Shown here in pieces: positions 35,832-43,058 of a stretch of DNA of 64,000 nt. Location of the stretch: contig CAKSTR010000012.1 of the NCBI GenBank assembly GCA_934500835.1, positions 62,001 to 126,000 of the forward strand, written 5' to 3'. The notes below the pieces were generated by a model, which saw nothing but the letters and a program-made list of their open reading frames with translations, was not told the origin of the DNA and did not search any database. Made by a program: the position numbers and the translations under genes. Each line of letters opens with the position of its first letter. Position 1 is the stretch's first letter. The stretch is from an uncultured Paracoccaceae bacterium (GTDB lineage Bacteria; Pseudomonadota; Alphaproteobacteria; Rhodobacterales; Rhodobacteraceae).

Positions 35832-35862
35832 GGAAGGGGCGGTCCGTCGGGCCGCCCTTTCC
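35832..35862 (+). terminator. Intrinsic terminator of the FMN reductase gene
   Basis: Stem of about 14 bp (GGAAGGGGCGGTCC / GGGCCGCCCTTTCC with one G-T pair) and a GTC loop, followed by CTTTT. Confidence 0.8.
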
Positions 35863-35931
35863 CTTTTGGCGGCAAGGCAGGTGCCGAATGCCTTACTTGT
35901 CCTTCGGCGACGTCCGGGCGAGGTTCCGGCC

Positions 35932-36036
35932 ATGAAAGCTGTTCTCCTTGCCCTTCTCCTTGCGCCGCTGGTCACACTTTCCGGCTGCGGTGACATCTGC
36001 ACCTGCAAAACCTGCAAGCTCTGCATCATCCAGTAG
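35932..36036 (+). CDS. 34-residue cysteine-rich lipoprotein (candidate)
   Basis: ATG 35932 to TAG 36036. The translation starts MKAVLLALLLAPLVTLSGC, a complete lipoprotein signal peptide with lipobox LSGC (Cys 19), and the mature part is only 16 residues: CGDICTCKTCKLCIIQ. Five cysteines occur in 13 residues (C-x3-C-x-C-x2-C-x2-C), a metal-binding-like spacing. AGGTTCCGGCC precedes the start. If real, it would be a lipid-anchored metal-binding peptide beside cobaltochelatase genes. I do not know a named family. Confidence 0.6.
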   Translation: MKAVLLALLLAPLVTLSGCGDICTCKTCKLCIIQ

Positions 36037-36070
36037 CTTGCGCGCCCGTCGGATGCGACGGCGCCAGTCC

Positions 36071-36097
36071 AAAGCAAAAGGGCGGCCAAGGCCGCCC
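36071..36097 (-). terminator. Intrinsic terminator of cobS
   Basis: On the minus strand GGGCGGCC-TT-GGCCGCCC followed by TTTTGCTTT, 25 bases after the cobS stop. Confidence 0.85.
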
Positions 36098-36122
36098 TGC
36101 GCCGCAGTCCTGCCTGCCGGGT

Positions 36123-37097
36123 CTACTTCATTGCCATGGAGGCCGCCGATTCCGGCAGCTCTTCGGCAAAGCAGCGCTGGTAGAATTCGGCGACGGTCTG
36201 GCGTTCCAGCTCATCGCATTTGTTCAGGAAGCTCAGCCGGAAGGCATAGCCGACATTGCCGAAGATCCGGGCATTCTCGGCCCAGTTCAAGACGGTCCGC
36301 GGGCTCATCACGGTGGAGAGGTCGCCGTTGACAAAGGCGGTGCGGGTCAGGTCGGCGACGGTCACCATCTGGGCGATGGTCTTGCGGCCGGCATCGGTGT
36401 TGTAGAGCGGGTTCTTGGCCAGAACGATGGCGGTCTCGGCATCGTGGCTGAGATAGTTCAGCGTCGCCACCAGCGACCAGCGGTCCATCTGGGCCTGGTT
36501 GATCTGCTGGACGCCGTGATAAAGCCCCGTGGTATCGCCAAGGCCCACCGTGTTCGCGGTGGCGAACAGGCGGAAGGACGGGTGCGGGGTGATGATCTCG
36601 TTCTGGTCCAGCAGGGTCAGCTTGCCGTCATGCTCCAGCACGCGCTGGATGACGAACATCACATCGGCCCGCCCGGCATCATATTCGTCGAAGACGATGG
36701 CGACAGGGTTGCGCAGCGCCCAGGGCAGGATGCCCTCGTGGAACTTCGTCACCTGCTTGCCGTCTTCCAGCTTGATCGCATCCTTGCCGATCAGGTCGAT
36801 CCGGCTGATATGGGAATCAAGGTTGACCCGCACGCAAGGCCAGTTCAGCCGCGCGGCCACCTGTTCGATATGGGTCGATTTGCCGGTGCCGTGATAGCCC
36901 TGGATCATCACGCGGCGGTTGTAGGCAAAGCCTGCAAGGATGGCCAGCGTGGTATCGGGGTCGAACTTGTAGGTGGGGTCGATCTCGGGCACGCGGTCGC
37001 TGCGGTCGGCGAAGCCCTTGACGCGCATGTCGGTGTTGACCCCGAAGGTCTCGCGGACCGAGATCTCCTCGGTGGGTTTCATCACGCTATCCAGCAT
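36123..37097 (-). CDS. cobS: Cobaltochelatase subunit CobS
   Basis: 324 residues if started at ATG 37097 (GGACAGGGCG upstream); ATG 37082 would give 319 and also fits family N-termini. AAA+ features: Walker [16 protein letters not shown] (~residues 75-89), Walker [18 protein letters not shown] (~140-156), sensor [17 protein letters not shown] (~190-206). The N-terminal [21 protein letters not shown] is a CobS hallmark. It forms hexameric ATPase rings with CobT for cobalt insertion into the corrin ring. Confidence 0.96.
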   Translation of the reverse strand: MLDSVMKPTEEISVRETFGVNTDMRVKGFADRSDRVPEIDPTYKFDPDTTLAILAGFAYNRRVMIQGYHGTGKSTHIEQVAARLNWPCVRVNLDSHISRIDLIGKDAIKLEDGKQVTKFHEGILPWALRNPVAIVFDEYDAGRADVMFVIQRVLEHDGKLTLLDQNEIITPHPSFRLFATANTVGLGDTTGLYHGVQQINQAQMDRWSLVATLNYLSHDAETAIVLAKNPLYNTDAGRKTIAQMVTVADLTRTAFVNGDLSTVMSPRTVLNWAENARIFGNVGYAFRLSFLNKCDELERQTVAEFYQRCFAEELPESAASMAMK

Positions 37098-37128
37098 CGC
37101 CCTGTCCAGAAAATTATTCGCCCATGGT

Positions 37129-37680
37129 TCATGGAACATCTGCGCCGGGGGCGCAAGGGGAGGCGGGAAAACCGCCGCAATTGGGCTGGAATTGGTCCGG
37201 GCCGCGGTCCAGCCCATAGGCCGCCCGTGCTTCTGCAATCCGCTGGGCGACAGGGCGTTCCGGAAAAAGCGCATAGCTGGGCGCAAGGATCGGTGCCATT
37301 CGCGTCACCGAGACCGCGATCACATGGCGTATCGGATAGGCGCCGCCCGTCATGGCCAGAAGCGGGACTGCCGTCTTGTCGAAATGCGGATGGTCGGGGG
37401 CGATCACCTCTGCCCGGCCGTAAAGCTTGAAGCCGCGCTGGCGCAGGACGTCGATCAGGCTGACGCAGACCCTTGGATCGCGGCGGATGTTTGCCACCGA
37501 ATGGCCCGAGGCAATGTCGGCAACCACCAGCCGCCCGGGCTCCGGCAGCGCCCAGATTTCCTTGGGCGAGGTGCTGGCGCCGAACTCGGCATCCGCCGTT
37601 GCCAGCCAGCACAGCACAACATCGGGGCGCAAGGCCTGAAGGTCGGGCCAAAGCCGCAGAGAGGAGGGCAGGTCAGTCAC
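37129..37680 (-). CDS. Pyridoxamine 5'-phosphate oxidase-like FMN-binding protein
   Basis: 183 residues from GTG 37680, which lies inside the end of the J-domain gene (8-base overlap). The PPOX split-barrel pattern is visible: [25 protein letters not shown] near residues 17-41, [44 protein letters not shown] (~46-90, family pattern GxxxNIRxxPxVxV). It probably binds FMN or F420/haem-like cofactor. The substrate is unknown. It is co-transcribed with the J-domain protein. Confidence 0.85.
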   Translation of the reverse strand: MTDLPSSLRLWPDLQALRPDVVLCWLATADAEFGASTSPKEIWALPEPGRLVVADIASGHSVANIRRDPRVCVSLIDVLRQRGFKLYGRAEVIAPDHPHFDKTAVPLLAMTGGAYPIRHVIAVSVTRMAPILAPSYALFPERPVAQRIAEARAAYGLDRGPDQFQPNCGGFPASPCAPGADVP

Positions 37681-38308
37681 GGAAGAACCGGCTGTCCTTG
37701 ATCTGGTCCCAGGCCCAGACAACCTCTTGCAACTGCTCTTCATGGCTGCGGTCGCCGCCGTTCATGTCGGGGTGCAGCACCTTGATCAGACCCTTGTAAG
37801 CCTTGCGGATTTCGGTCTTCGACATGGTGTCGCGGGCATCGAGGATCTCGATCGCCTTGCGTTCGGTCGGAGGCAGCTTGCGGGTCGCCCCCGAAGTGGG
37901 CTGGGCGCCCGGATTGCGGGTGGCCTTCTCACCCAGAAGCGCCATCGGATCGTCGACACCCATGCGGGCCCAGGCATTGCCGTCGCCCTGGCGCGAGAAC
38001 GGCTTGGTTTCGCGGCCCCAGACCCGGTCCTGATCGACGATCTTCTGGAACTCTTCATCGGTCGTACCGTTGAAGTAGTTCCACTTCAGGTTGTAGTCGC
38101 GGATGTGATCCTTGCAGAACCAGAAGAATTCATCCAGCAAATCTGGCGATTTGGGTGCGCGGAAGGCGCCGGGCTTGTCGCAGCCCGGATGGTCGCAGCC
38201 GCGGCCGGTCGCCTCGGCCGGGGCGCTGTTGCCGCGCCGGGTCGCCTGTTTGCGCTTTTTATCCGCGCTGACGCGCAGGTCGAACTCAAAGGGGGGTCGT
38301 TTTGCCAT
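37673..38308 (-). CDS. J-domain (DnaJ-like) protein
   Basis: 211 residues, ATG 38308. Unlike DnaJ, the J domain is C-terminal (~residues 150-208): ERKAIEILDARDTMSKTEIRKAYKGLIKVLHPDMNGGD with the HPD motif needed to stimulate DnaK. The N-terminal half contains GCDHPGCDKPGAFRAPKSPD and FFWFCKDHIRDYN, a Cys/His set that could bind one zinc. This type is common and conserved in alphaproteobacteria, function unassigned. Confidence 0.92.
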   Translation of the reverse strand: MAKRPPFEFDLRVSADKKRKQATRRGNSAPAEATGRGCDHPGCDKPGAFRAPKSPDLLDEFFWFCKDHIRDYNLKWNYFNGTTDEEFQKIVDQDRVWGRETKPFSRQGDGNAWARMGVDDPMALLGEKATRNPGAQPTSGATRKLPPTERKAIEILDARDTMSKTEIRKAYKGLIKVLHPDMNGGDRSHEEQLQEVVWAWDQIKDSRFFRD

Positions 38309-38393
38309 CTGCCGAATGCCTGCCTGCTGCCTTTCCGACTCGGGGGCAGGAGTTTAAGGGCTTTGGCGGCGGATTGAAGGGGGATGCGGAAAA

Positions 38394-38648
38394 ATGAGCG
38401 TGAAGACCGAGATCGAGGCGAGGCTGACCGGCGCCTTCGCGCCGCACCTTCTGGAGGTGGTGAACGAAAGCCACCTGCATGGCGGCCATGCCGGCGATGA
38501 CGGCTCGGGCGAAAGCCATTTCCGGGTCACGATCCGCGCGGCAGCCTTCGCACCGATGGGGCGGGTGGAGCGTCACCGGGCCGTTCACCGCGCTCTGGGG
38601 GATATGACCGCCCGCATCCATGCGCTGGCGCTGGACATCGGCGGCTAG
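38394..38648 (+). CDS. bolA: BolA family protein
   Basis: 84 residues, ATG 38394. BolA fold shown by IEARLTGAFAPHLLEVVNESHLHGGHAG (start of fold with conserved HxxH region), ESHFRVTIRAAAFAPMGRVERHRAVH and the terminal IHALALDI. BolA proteins partner monothiol glutaredoxins in Fe-S trafficking, or regulate transcription. It is divergent from the J-domain gene over 85 bases. Confidence 0.95.
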   Translation: MSVKTEIEARLTGAFAPHLLEVVNESHLHGGHAGDDGSGESHFRVTIRAAAFAPMGRVERHRAVHRALGDMTARIHALALDIGG

Positions 38649-38721
38649 CCAGCGGCGCGGCTGCCGCCGCAAGCTTTATCGTTGCGGCGGGCGCGGTGTC
38701 TCTTGGCCGACGTTGTCGGAT

Positions 38722-38805
38722 GGGGGTTTCACCCCCAAACCCCCAGGATATTTGGGGACAGAAAATCAGGACGGACCTTCCTCATTTTCCGTCTTTCAAA
38801 TATCC
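38722..38805. repeat. Tail-to-tail GGATATTT repeats between convergent bolA and glcB
   Basis: GGGGGTTTCACCCCC hairpin, CCCCCAGGATATTTGGGGACAGAAAATCAGG in plus orientation (tail 38746-38770), then an inverted tail ending AAATATCC at 38805. The two tails form an imperfect ~25-bp hairpin. A further small palindrome TGCGTGC-TT-GCACGCA lies at 38833-38848. The 244-bp gap 38649-38892 has no gene. Confidence 0.65.
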
Positions 38806-38892
38806 CCGCGCGGAGCGCCGGCCCGAGCCGGTTGCGTGCTTGCACGCAGAGGCGAGACAAGGACGTGCGGCTGCAAGCCGCTCATCTTCGCT

Positions 38893-41040
38893 TCAGCCGG
38901 CGGCCTTGGCCTTCAGGCGGTAGGCGTGCAGGAGGGGTTCGGTATAGCCCGAGGGTTGCTCGCGGCCCTTGAACACCAGATCGCAGGCGGCCTGGAAGGC
39001 GATGCCCTGGAAGCCGGGGGCCATCGGGCGATAGAGCGGGTCGCCCGCGTTCTGGCGGTCCACCACGGCAGCCATCTTTTTCATGGCATCCATCACCTCG
39101 TCGCGGCCGACCACGCCCTGATGCAGCCAGTTGGCGATGTGCTGGGCCGAGATGCGGCAGGTGGCGCGGTCCTCCATCAGCCCGATGTCGTTGATGTCGG
39201 GCACCTTGGAACAGCCGACGCCCTGGTCGATCCAGCGCACCACATAGCCAAGGATGCCTTGGGCGTTGTTCTCGACCTCGCGGCGGACCTGATCGGCCGA
39301 CCAGCGGCGGAAGCTGGCCAGCGGGATTTCCAGAATGCCATCGACATGGGCGCGGCGGCCGCCTTTGGCGAGTTTCGCCTGCACCGCCAGCACATCGACC
39401 TTGTGGTAGTGCAGGGCGTGCAGCGTGGCGGCGGTGGGCGAGGGGACCCAGGCGCAGTTGGCGCCTGCCCGCGGATGGGCGATCTTTTCGTCCAGCATCG
39501 CGGCCATCATGTCGGGCATCGCCCACATGCCCTTGCCAATCTGCGCCTTGCCCGAAAGCCCGCATTCCAGCCCGATGTCGACGTTCAGGTTTTCATAGGC
39601 GGTGATCCAGCCCTTGCGCTTGATGAAATCCTTGCGGCTGAAGGGGCCGGCCTCCATCGAGGTGTGGATCTCGTCGCCGGTGCGGTCCAGAAAGCCGGTG
39701 TTGATGAACGCGACCCGGGATTTCGCCGCCCGGATGCATTCCTTCAGGTTCACCGAGGTGCGCCGCTCCTCGTCCATGATGCCCAGTTTGACGGTGTTCG
39801 CCGGCAGGCCGAGCACTTTCTCGACCCGGGTGAAGATCTCGTCGGCGAAGGCCACCTCTTCGGGCCCGTGCATCTTCGGCTTGACCACATAGACCGAGCC
39901 ATGGACCGAGTTGCGCGCCCCTTCGGTCTTTTTCAGGTCATGCAGCGCGATGGCGGCCGTGACCATGGCGTCCATGATGCCTTCGGGCACTTCGGACCCG
40001 TCGGGGAGCAGGATCGCAGGGTTGGTCATCAGGTGGCCGACATTGCGCACCCACATCAGCGCGCGGCCCTTCAGCACAAGCGGCTGACCGTCGGGCGCGG
40101 TATAGCTGCGGTCCCCGGCCAGCCGGCGCGTGGTCTGGCGCCCGCCCTTGTCGAATGTCTCGGTCAGATCGCCCTTCATCAGGCCAAGCCAGTTCTCATA
40201 GGCCTGAACCTTGTCCTCGGCATCGACGCAGGCGACGGAATCCTCGCAATCCATGATGGCGGACATCGCGGATTCCAGTTGCACGTCGGCCAGAAGCGCC
40301 TGATCGCGCGCCCCGATGAAATGCGCCCGGTCGAACACCAGTTCGACATGCAGCCCGTTGTTCTTCAGCAAGATCGCATCGGGCGCCTTGGGGTTGCCCT
40401 TGTAGCCGACGAATTTCGACGGGGTGACCAGGGGCATGTCATCGACCAGCAGCGCGCCGTCCTTGACGTAATAGCGCCGCACATCGGCATGGCTGGCGCC
40501 ATCGATCGGGAAAGCCTCGTCAAGGAAGACCCGCGCCCGCGCCACCACCCGCGCACCCCGGCCCTTTTCATAGGGCCCTTTCGGCGGGGCCGATCCCATG
40601 GCGTCGGTGCCGTAGAGGCAATCATACAGGCTGCCCCAGCGGGCGTTGGCGGCGTTCAGCGCATAGCGGGCATTGGTGATCGGCACCACCAGTTGCGGGC
40701 CGGGAACGCGGGCGATTTCGGGGTCGACATTCCGGGTCTCGATCTGGAAGGCCGGGCCTTCGGGCAGCAGATAGCCGATCTCGGCCAGAAATCCCTTGTA
40801 GGCGGCATGGTCCTGCGGCTGGCCCTTGCGGGCGCGGTGCCAGGCGTCGATCCGGTCCTGAATCTCTTGCCGCCGCGCCAGCAGCGCGCGGTTCTTCGGC
40901 GCAAGATCGCCAAGGATCGAGGCAAAGCCGGACCAGAAGCTATCGGGCGTCACGCCGGTGCCGGGCAGGGCGGTCTCATCGATGAAGCGGGCCAGCTGCC
41001 CGTCGACCTGAAGCCCATGTTTCGTCACGCGCGCCGCCAT
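38893..41040 (-). CDS. glcB: Malate synthase G
   Basis: 715 residues from ATG 41040, the usual length for isoform G (~720). Clear blocks: [53 protein letters not shown] with catalytic acids, [27 protein letters not shown], and [35 protein letters not shown] segment with the C-terminal active Asp region (all described as partial motifs). It condenses glyoxylate with acetyl-CoA to malate. It is divergent from the ArsR operon; an AT-rich inverted repeat lies upstream. Confidence 0.97.
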   Translation of the reverse strand: MAARVTKHGLQVDGQLARFIDETALPGTGVTPDSFWSGFASILGDLAPKNRALLARRQEIQDRIDAWHRARKGQPQDHAAYKGFLAEIGYLLPEGPAFQIETRNVDPEIARVPGPQLVVPITNARYALNAANARWGSLYDCLYGTDAMGSAPPKGPYEKGRGARVVARARVFLDEAFPIDGASHADVRRYYVKDGALLVDDMPLVTPSKFVGYKGNPKAPDAILLKNNGLHVELVFDRAHFIGARDQALLADVQLESAMSAIMDCEDSVACVDAEDKVQAYENWLGLMKGDLTETFDKGGRQTTRRLAGDRSYTAPDGQPLVLKGRALMWVRNVGHLMTNPAILLPDGSEVPEGIMDAMVTAAIALHDLKKTEGARNSVHGSVYVVKPKMHGPEEVAFADEIFTRVEKVLGLPANTVKLGIMDEERRTSVNLKECIRAAKSRVAFINTGFLDRTGDEIHTSMEAGPFSRKDFIKRKGWITAYENLNVDIGLECGLSGKAQIGKGMWAMPDMMAAMLDEKIAHPRAGANCAWVPSPTAATLHALHYHKVDVLAVQAKLAKGGRRAHVDGILEIPLASFRRWSADQVRREVENNAQGILGYVVRWIDQGVGCSKVPDINDIGLMEDRATCRISAQHIANWLHQGVVGRDEVMDAMKKMAAVVDRQNAGDPLYRPMAPGFQGIAFQAACDLVFKGREQPSGYTEPLLHAYRLKAKAAG

Positions 41041-41122
41041 CTTCGCCTCCTTCGCATACCATGGCACACAATACCCCTGCGGCGGGGGGTGGGGCAAGGC
41101 AATCGGGTGGGGGACTATACTG

Positions 41123-41150
41123 AATATACAGAAAGCACCTTTTGTATATT
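41123..41150. promoter_or_regulatory. AT-rich inverted repeat upstream of glcB
   Basis: AATATACA, 12 bases, TGTATATT: perfect 8-bp arms about 85 bases upstream of the glcB ATG, in an unusually AT-rich stretch. Candidate operator or UP-like promoter element for glcB. Confidence 0.45.
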
Positions 41151-41169
41151 ATTTAAAATGGCAGGCGAA

Positions 41170-41239
41170 ACTTAGCCGATCTGCAAAGTTTTTGTTGAAG
41201 CCTTGGCGTGAGCGCATATAGTTAGTCGTATGGCTAAGT
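41170..41239. promoter_or_regulatory. Repeated ACTTAGCC-type sites around the arsR start
   Basis: ACTTAGCC (41170-41177), AGTTAGTC (41220-41227) and the inverted copy GGCTAAGT (41232-41239), the last overlapping the first codons of the ArsR gene. Outer and inner copies are exact reverse complements. Autoregulation by the ArsR protein is likely. Confidence 0.5.
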
Positions 41240-41571
41240 ATGACCCTGACCTGTCCCTGCTGTTCCATGCCCTGTCGGACCCCACCCGCCGGGCCATCCT
41301 GACACGCCTTGCCGCAGGCCCCGCGCCGGTGACCGAACTGGCCACGCCGACGGGCCTGCGCCTGCCGACGGTGATGCGGCACCTGTCGGTGCTGGAGGAC
41401 GCCGGGCTGATCGCCACGGCCAAGGACGGCAGGGTGCGGTCTTGCGCCATCGTGCCCGAGGCGCTGTCCCCCATGCGGGACTGGCTGGAAGAACAGCGGG
41501 CGATCTGGGACTCCCGGCTCGACCGGCTGGACGATTATGTGATGAAGTTGATGAAGGAGCGTGCGAAATGA
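41230..41571 (+). CDS. ArsR family transcriptional regulator
   Basis: 113 residues, ATG 41230. Winged helix protein: ALSDPTRRAILTRLAAGPAPVTELATPTGLRLPTVMRHLSVLEDAGLI spans helix-turn-helix (residues ~14-61). There is no CxCxxC metal site, so it is a non-metal ArsR of the type that pairs with START/SRPBCC genes. It is first in a three-gene operon with ATGA overlaps. It lacks any evident ribosome site; the transcript may be nearly leaderless, given the TATAGT-like -10 at 41216-41221. Confidence 0.92.
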   Translation: MAKYDPDLSLLFHALSDPTRRAILTRLAAGPAPVTELATPTGLRLPTVMRHLSVLEDAGLIATAKDGRVRSCAIVPEALSPMRDWLEEQRAIWDSRLDRLDDYVMKLMKERAK

Positions 41572-42050
41572 CTGTCAAATCCCCTGAACTGGACCCCAAG
41601 ACCGACCTCAGCTTTACCCGCACCCTGCAGGTGCCGCGCCAGTTGGTCTGGGACTGCTGGACCAAGCCCGAACATATCCCGCATTTCTTCATCCCCGCGC
41701 CGCACAAGGTGACGGCGGTGGACATCGATCTGCGCGTCGGCGGCCGCTTCAACACGACCTTCGATGTCGAGGGCAACGTGATGGAGAACAAGGGCGTCTA
41801 TCTTGAAGTGGTTCCGGGTGAGAAGCTTGTCTTCACCGATACCTATGCCGAAGGCTGGAAGCCGTCGGCCGATCCCTTCATGACCGCGATCCTGATCCTT
41901 GGCGATGCGCCGGGCGGCGGCACCAGCTATACCGCCATCGCCCGTCATCGCAGTCCCGAGACCCGCGAGTCGCATGAGAAGATGGGCTTCTTCGATGGCT
42001 GGGGCACGGTTGCGACCCAGTTGGAGACCTATGCCAAGGGGCTGAAATGA
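41568..42050 (+). CDS. SRPBCC (AHSA1-like) domain protein
   Basis: 160 residues, ATGA overlap with arsR. The activator-of-Hsp90-like START fold is recognisable from SFTRTLQVPRQLVWDCWTKPEHIPHFFIP (~residues 15-43), VDIDLRVGGRFNTTF and the terminal helix GFFDGWGTVATQLETYAKGL. These cytoplasmic proteins bind hydrophobic ligands; paired with an ArsR regulator their function is unknown. Confidence 0.9.
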   Translation: MTVKSPELDPKTDLSFTRTLQVPRQLVWDCWTKPEHIPHFFIPAPHKVTAVDIDLRVGGRFNTTFDVEGNVMENKGVYLEVVPGEKLVFTDTYAEGWKPSADPFMTAILILGDAPGGGTSYTAIARHRSPETRESHEKMGFFDGWGTVATQLETYAKGLK

Positions 42051-42919
42051 CCCGATTTGCCACCCTGACCTTTGATCGCAAGGTTGCGGCGCCGGTCAAC
42101 ACGCTGTGGCAGGCCTGGACGGCGCCGGCGGCGCGGGCGCTCTGGTCCGCGCCCACGCCCGAGGTGACGGTCGAGATCCTTGAATCCGCGCCGCGGGCGG
42201 GCGGGCGTGAGGTCTCGATCTGCCGCGGGCCGCAACCGCCCGAAATCCGCTGCGAAGCCGGCTGGCTGGAGATGCAGCCCGGACAACGCAGCGTGAACTA
42301 CGAGGTGATCTCGGCCGAAGGGGGGGCCCAGTCCGCCGCGCTGGTGACGGCCGATTTCGCCCCCGAGGGAGAGGGCAGCCGGCTGGCCGTCACCGTGCAG
42401 CTGTCATCGCTGGCCGAAGACATGGAGGCGGGCTACCGGCAGGGCTTTGACGGAGGCCTTGGCAATCTGCAGGCCGTGGCCGAACGCACCATGATCCTGC
42501 AGCGGTTGATCAAGGCGCCGCGCGCGGTGGTCTGGGGGGCCTGGATGACCCCCGAGAGCCTGCCGAAATGGTGGGGACCGGACGGGTTTTCCTGCCGGAC
42601 CAAGCGGATCGACCTGCGCGCGGGCGGGGAGTGGGTGTTCGACATGATCGGCCCGGACGGCACCGTCTTTCCCAACCATCACCGCTATGGCGAGGTCATC
42701 GCGCAAGACCGTCTGGGCTATACCCTTCTGTGGGGCGAGGACGGGCCGAAACATGCCGATGCCTGGGCCAGTTTTGTCGACCGCGACGGCGGCACCAAGG
42801 TGACGCTCGGGATGGTCTTCGCCACCGCCGAGGAATTCCGCGAGGCCAGGGGCTTTGGTGCGACCGAGCTTGGCCTGCAGACGCTGGGCAAACTGGCAAG
42901 GGCGGTCGGCGACGACTAG
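42047..42919 (+). CDS. Tandem SRPBCC domain protein
   Basis: 290 residues, ATGA overlap. Two consecutive SRPBCC domains: the first from RFATLTFDRKVAAPVNTLWQAWTAP (~2-140), with the C-terminal helix LAEDMEAGYRQGFDGGLGNLQAVAE, the second from MILQRLIKAPRAVVWGAWMTPESLPKWWGPDGF (~150-285). The second copy has the stronger AHSA1 signature (WWGPDGF, GGEWVFDMIGPDGT). Fusion of two such domains behind a third separate one suggests stepwise duplication. Function is unknown. Confidence 0.88.
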   Translation: MTRFATLTFDRKVAAPVNTLWQAWTAPAARALWSAPTPEVTVEILESAPRAGGREVSICRGPQPPEIRCEAGWLEMQPGQRSVNYEVISAEGGAQSAALVTADFAPEGEGSRLAVTVQLSSLAEDMEAGYRQGFDGGLGNLQAVAERTMILQRLIKAPRAVVWGAWMTPESLPKWWGPDGFSCRTKRIDLRAGGEWVFDMIGPDGTVFPNHHRYGEVIAQDRLGYTLLWGEDGPKHADAWASFVDRDGGTKVTLGMVFATAEEFREARGFGATELGLQTLGKLARAVGDD

Positions 42920-43058
42920 GGGCGCAGCCCCCGGGGGCGTGCGGCCGGTCAAGCCGCCAGCCCCGCCGCCGCCCCCGATGCCGCCGCCGCAAGTCCCGCC
43001 CCTTGAAGCCGGAGGCGGCGGCTCCTAGGCTTCGCCGGCGCAAATGCCGGAGAACGCC

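Noticed and set aside
41041..41229. Small gene in the glcB/arsR gap
   Set aside because: The AT-rich stretch has only very short frames without ribosome sites; it reads as a promoter region with inverted repeats.
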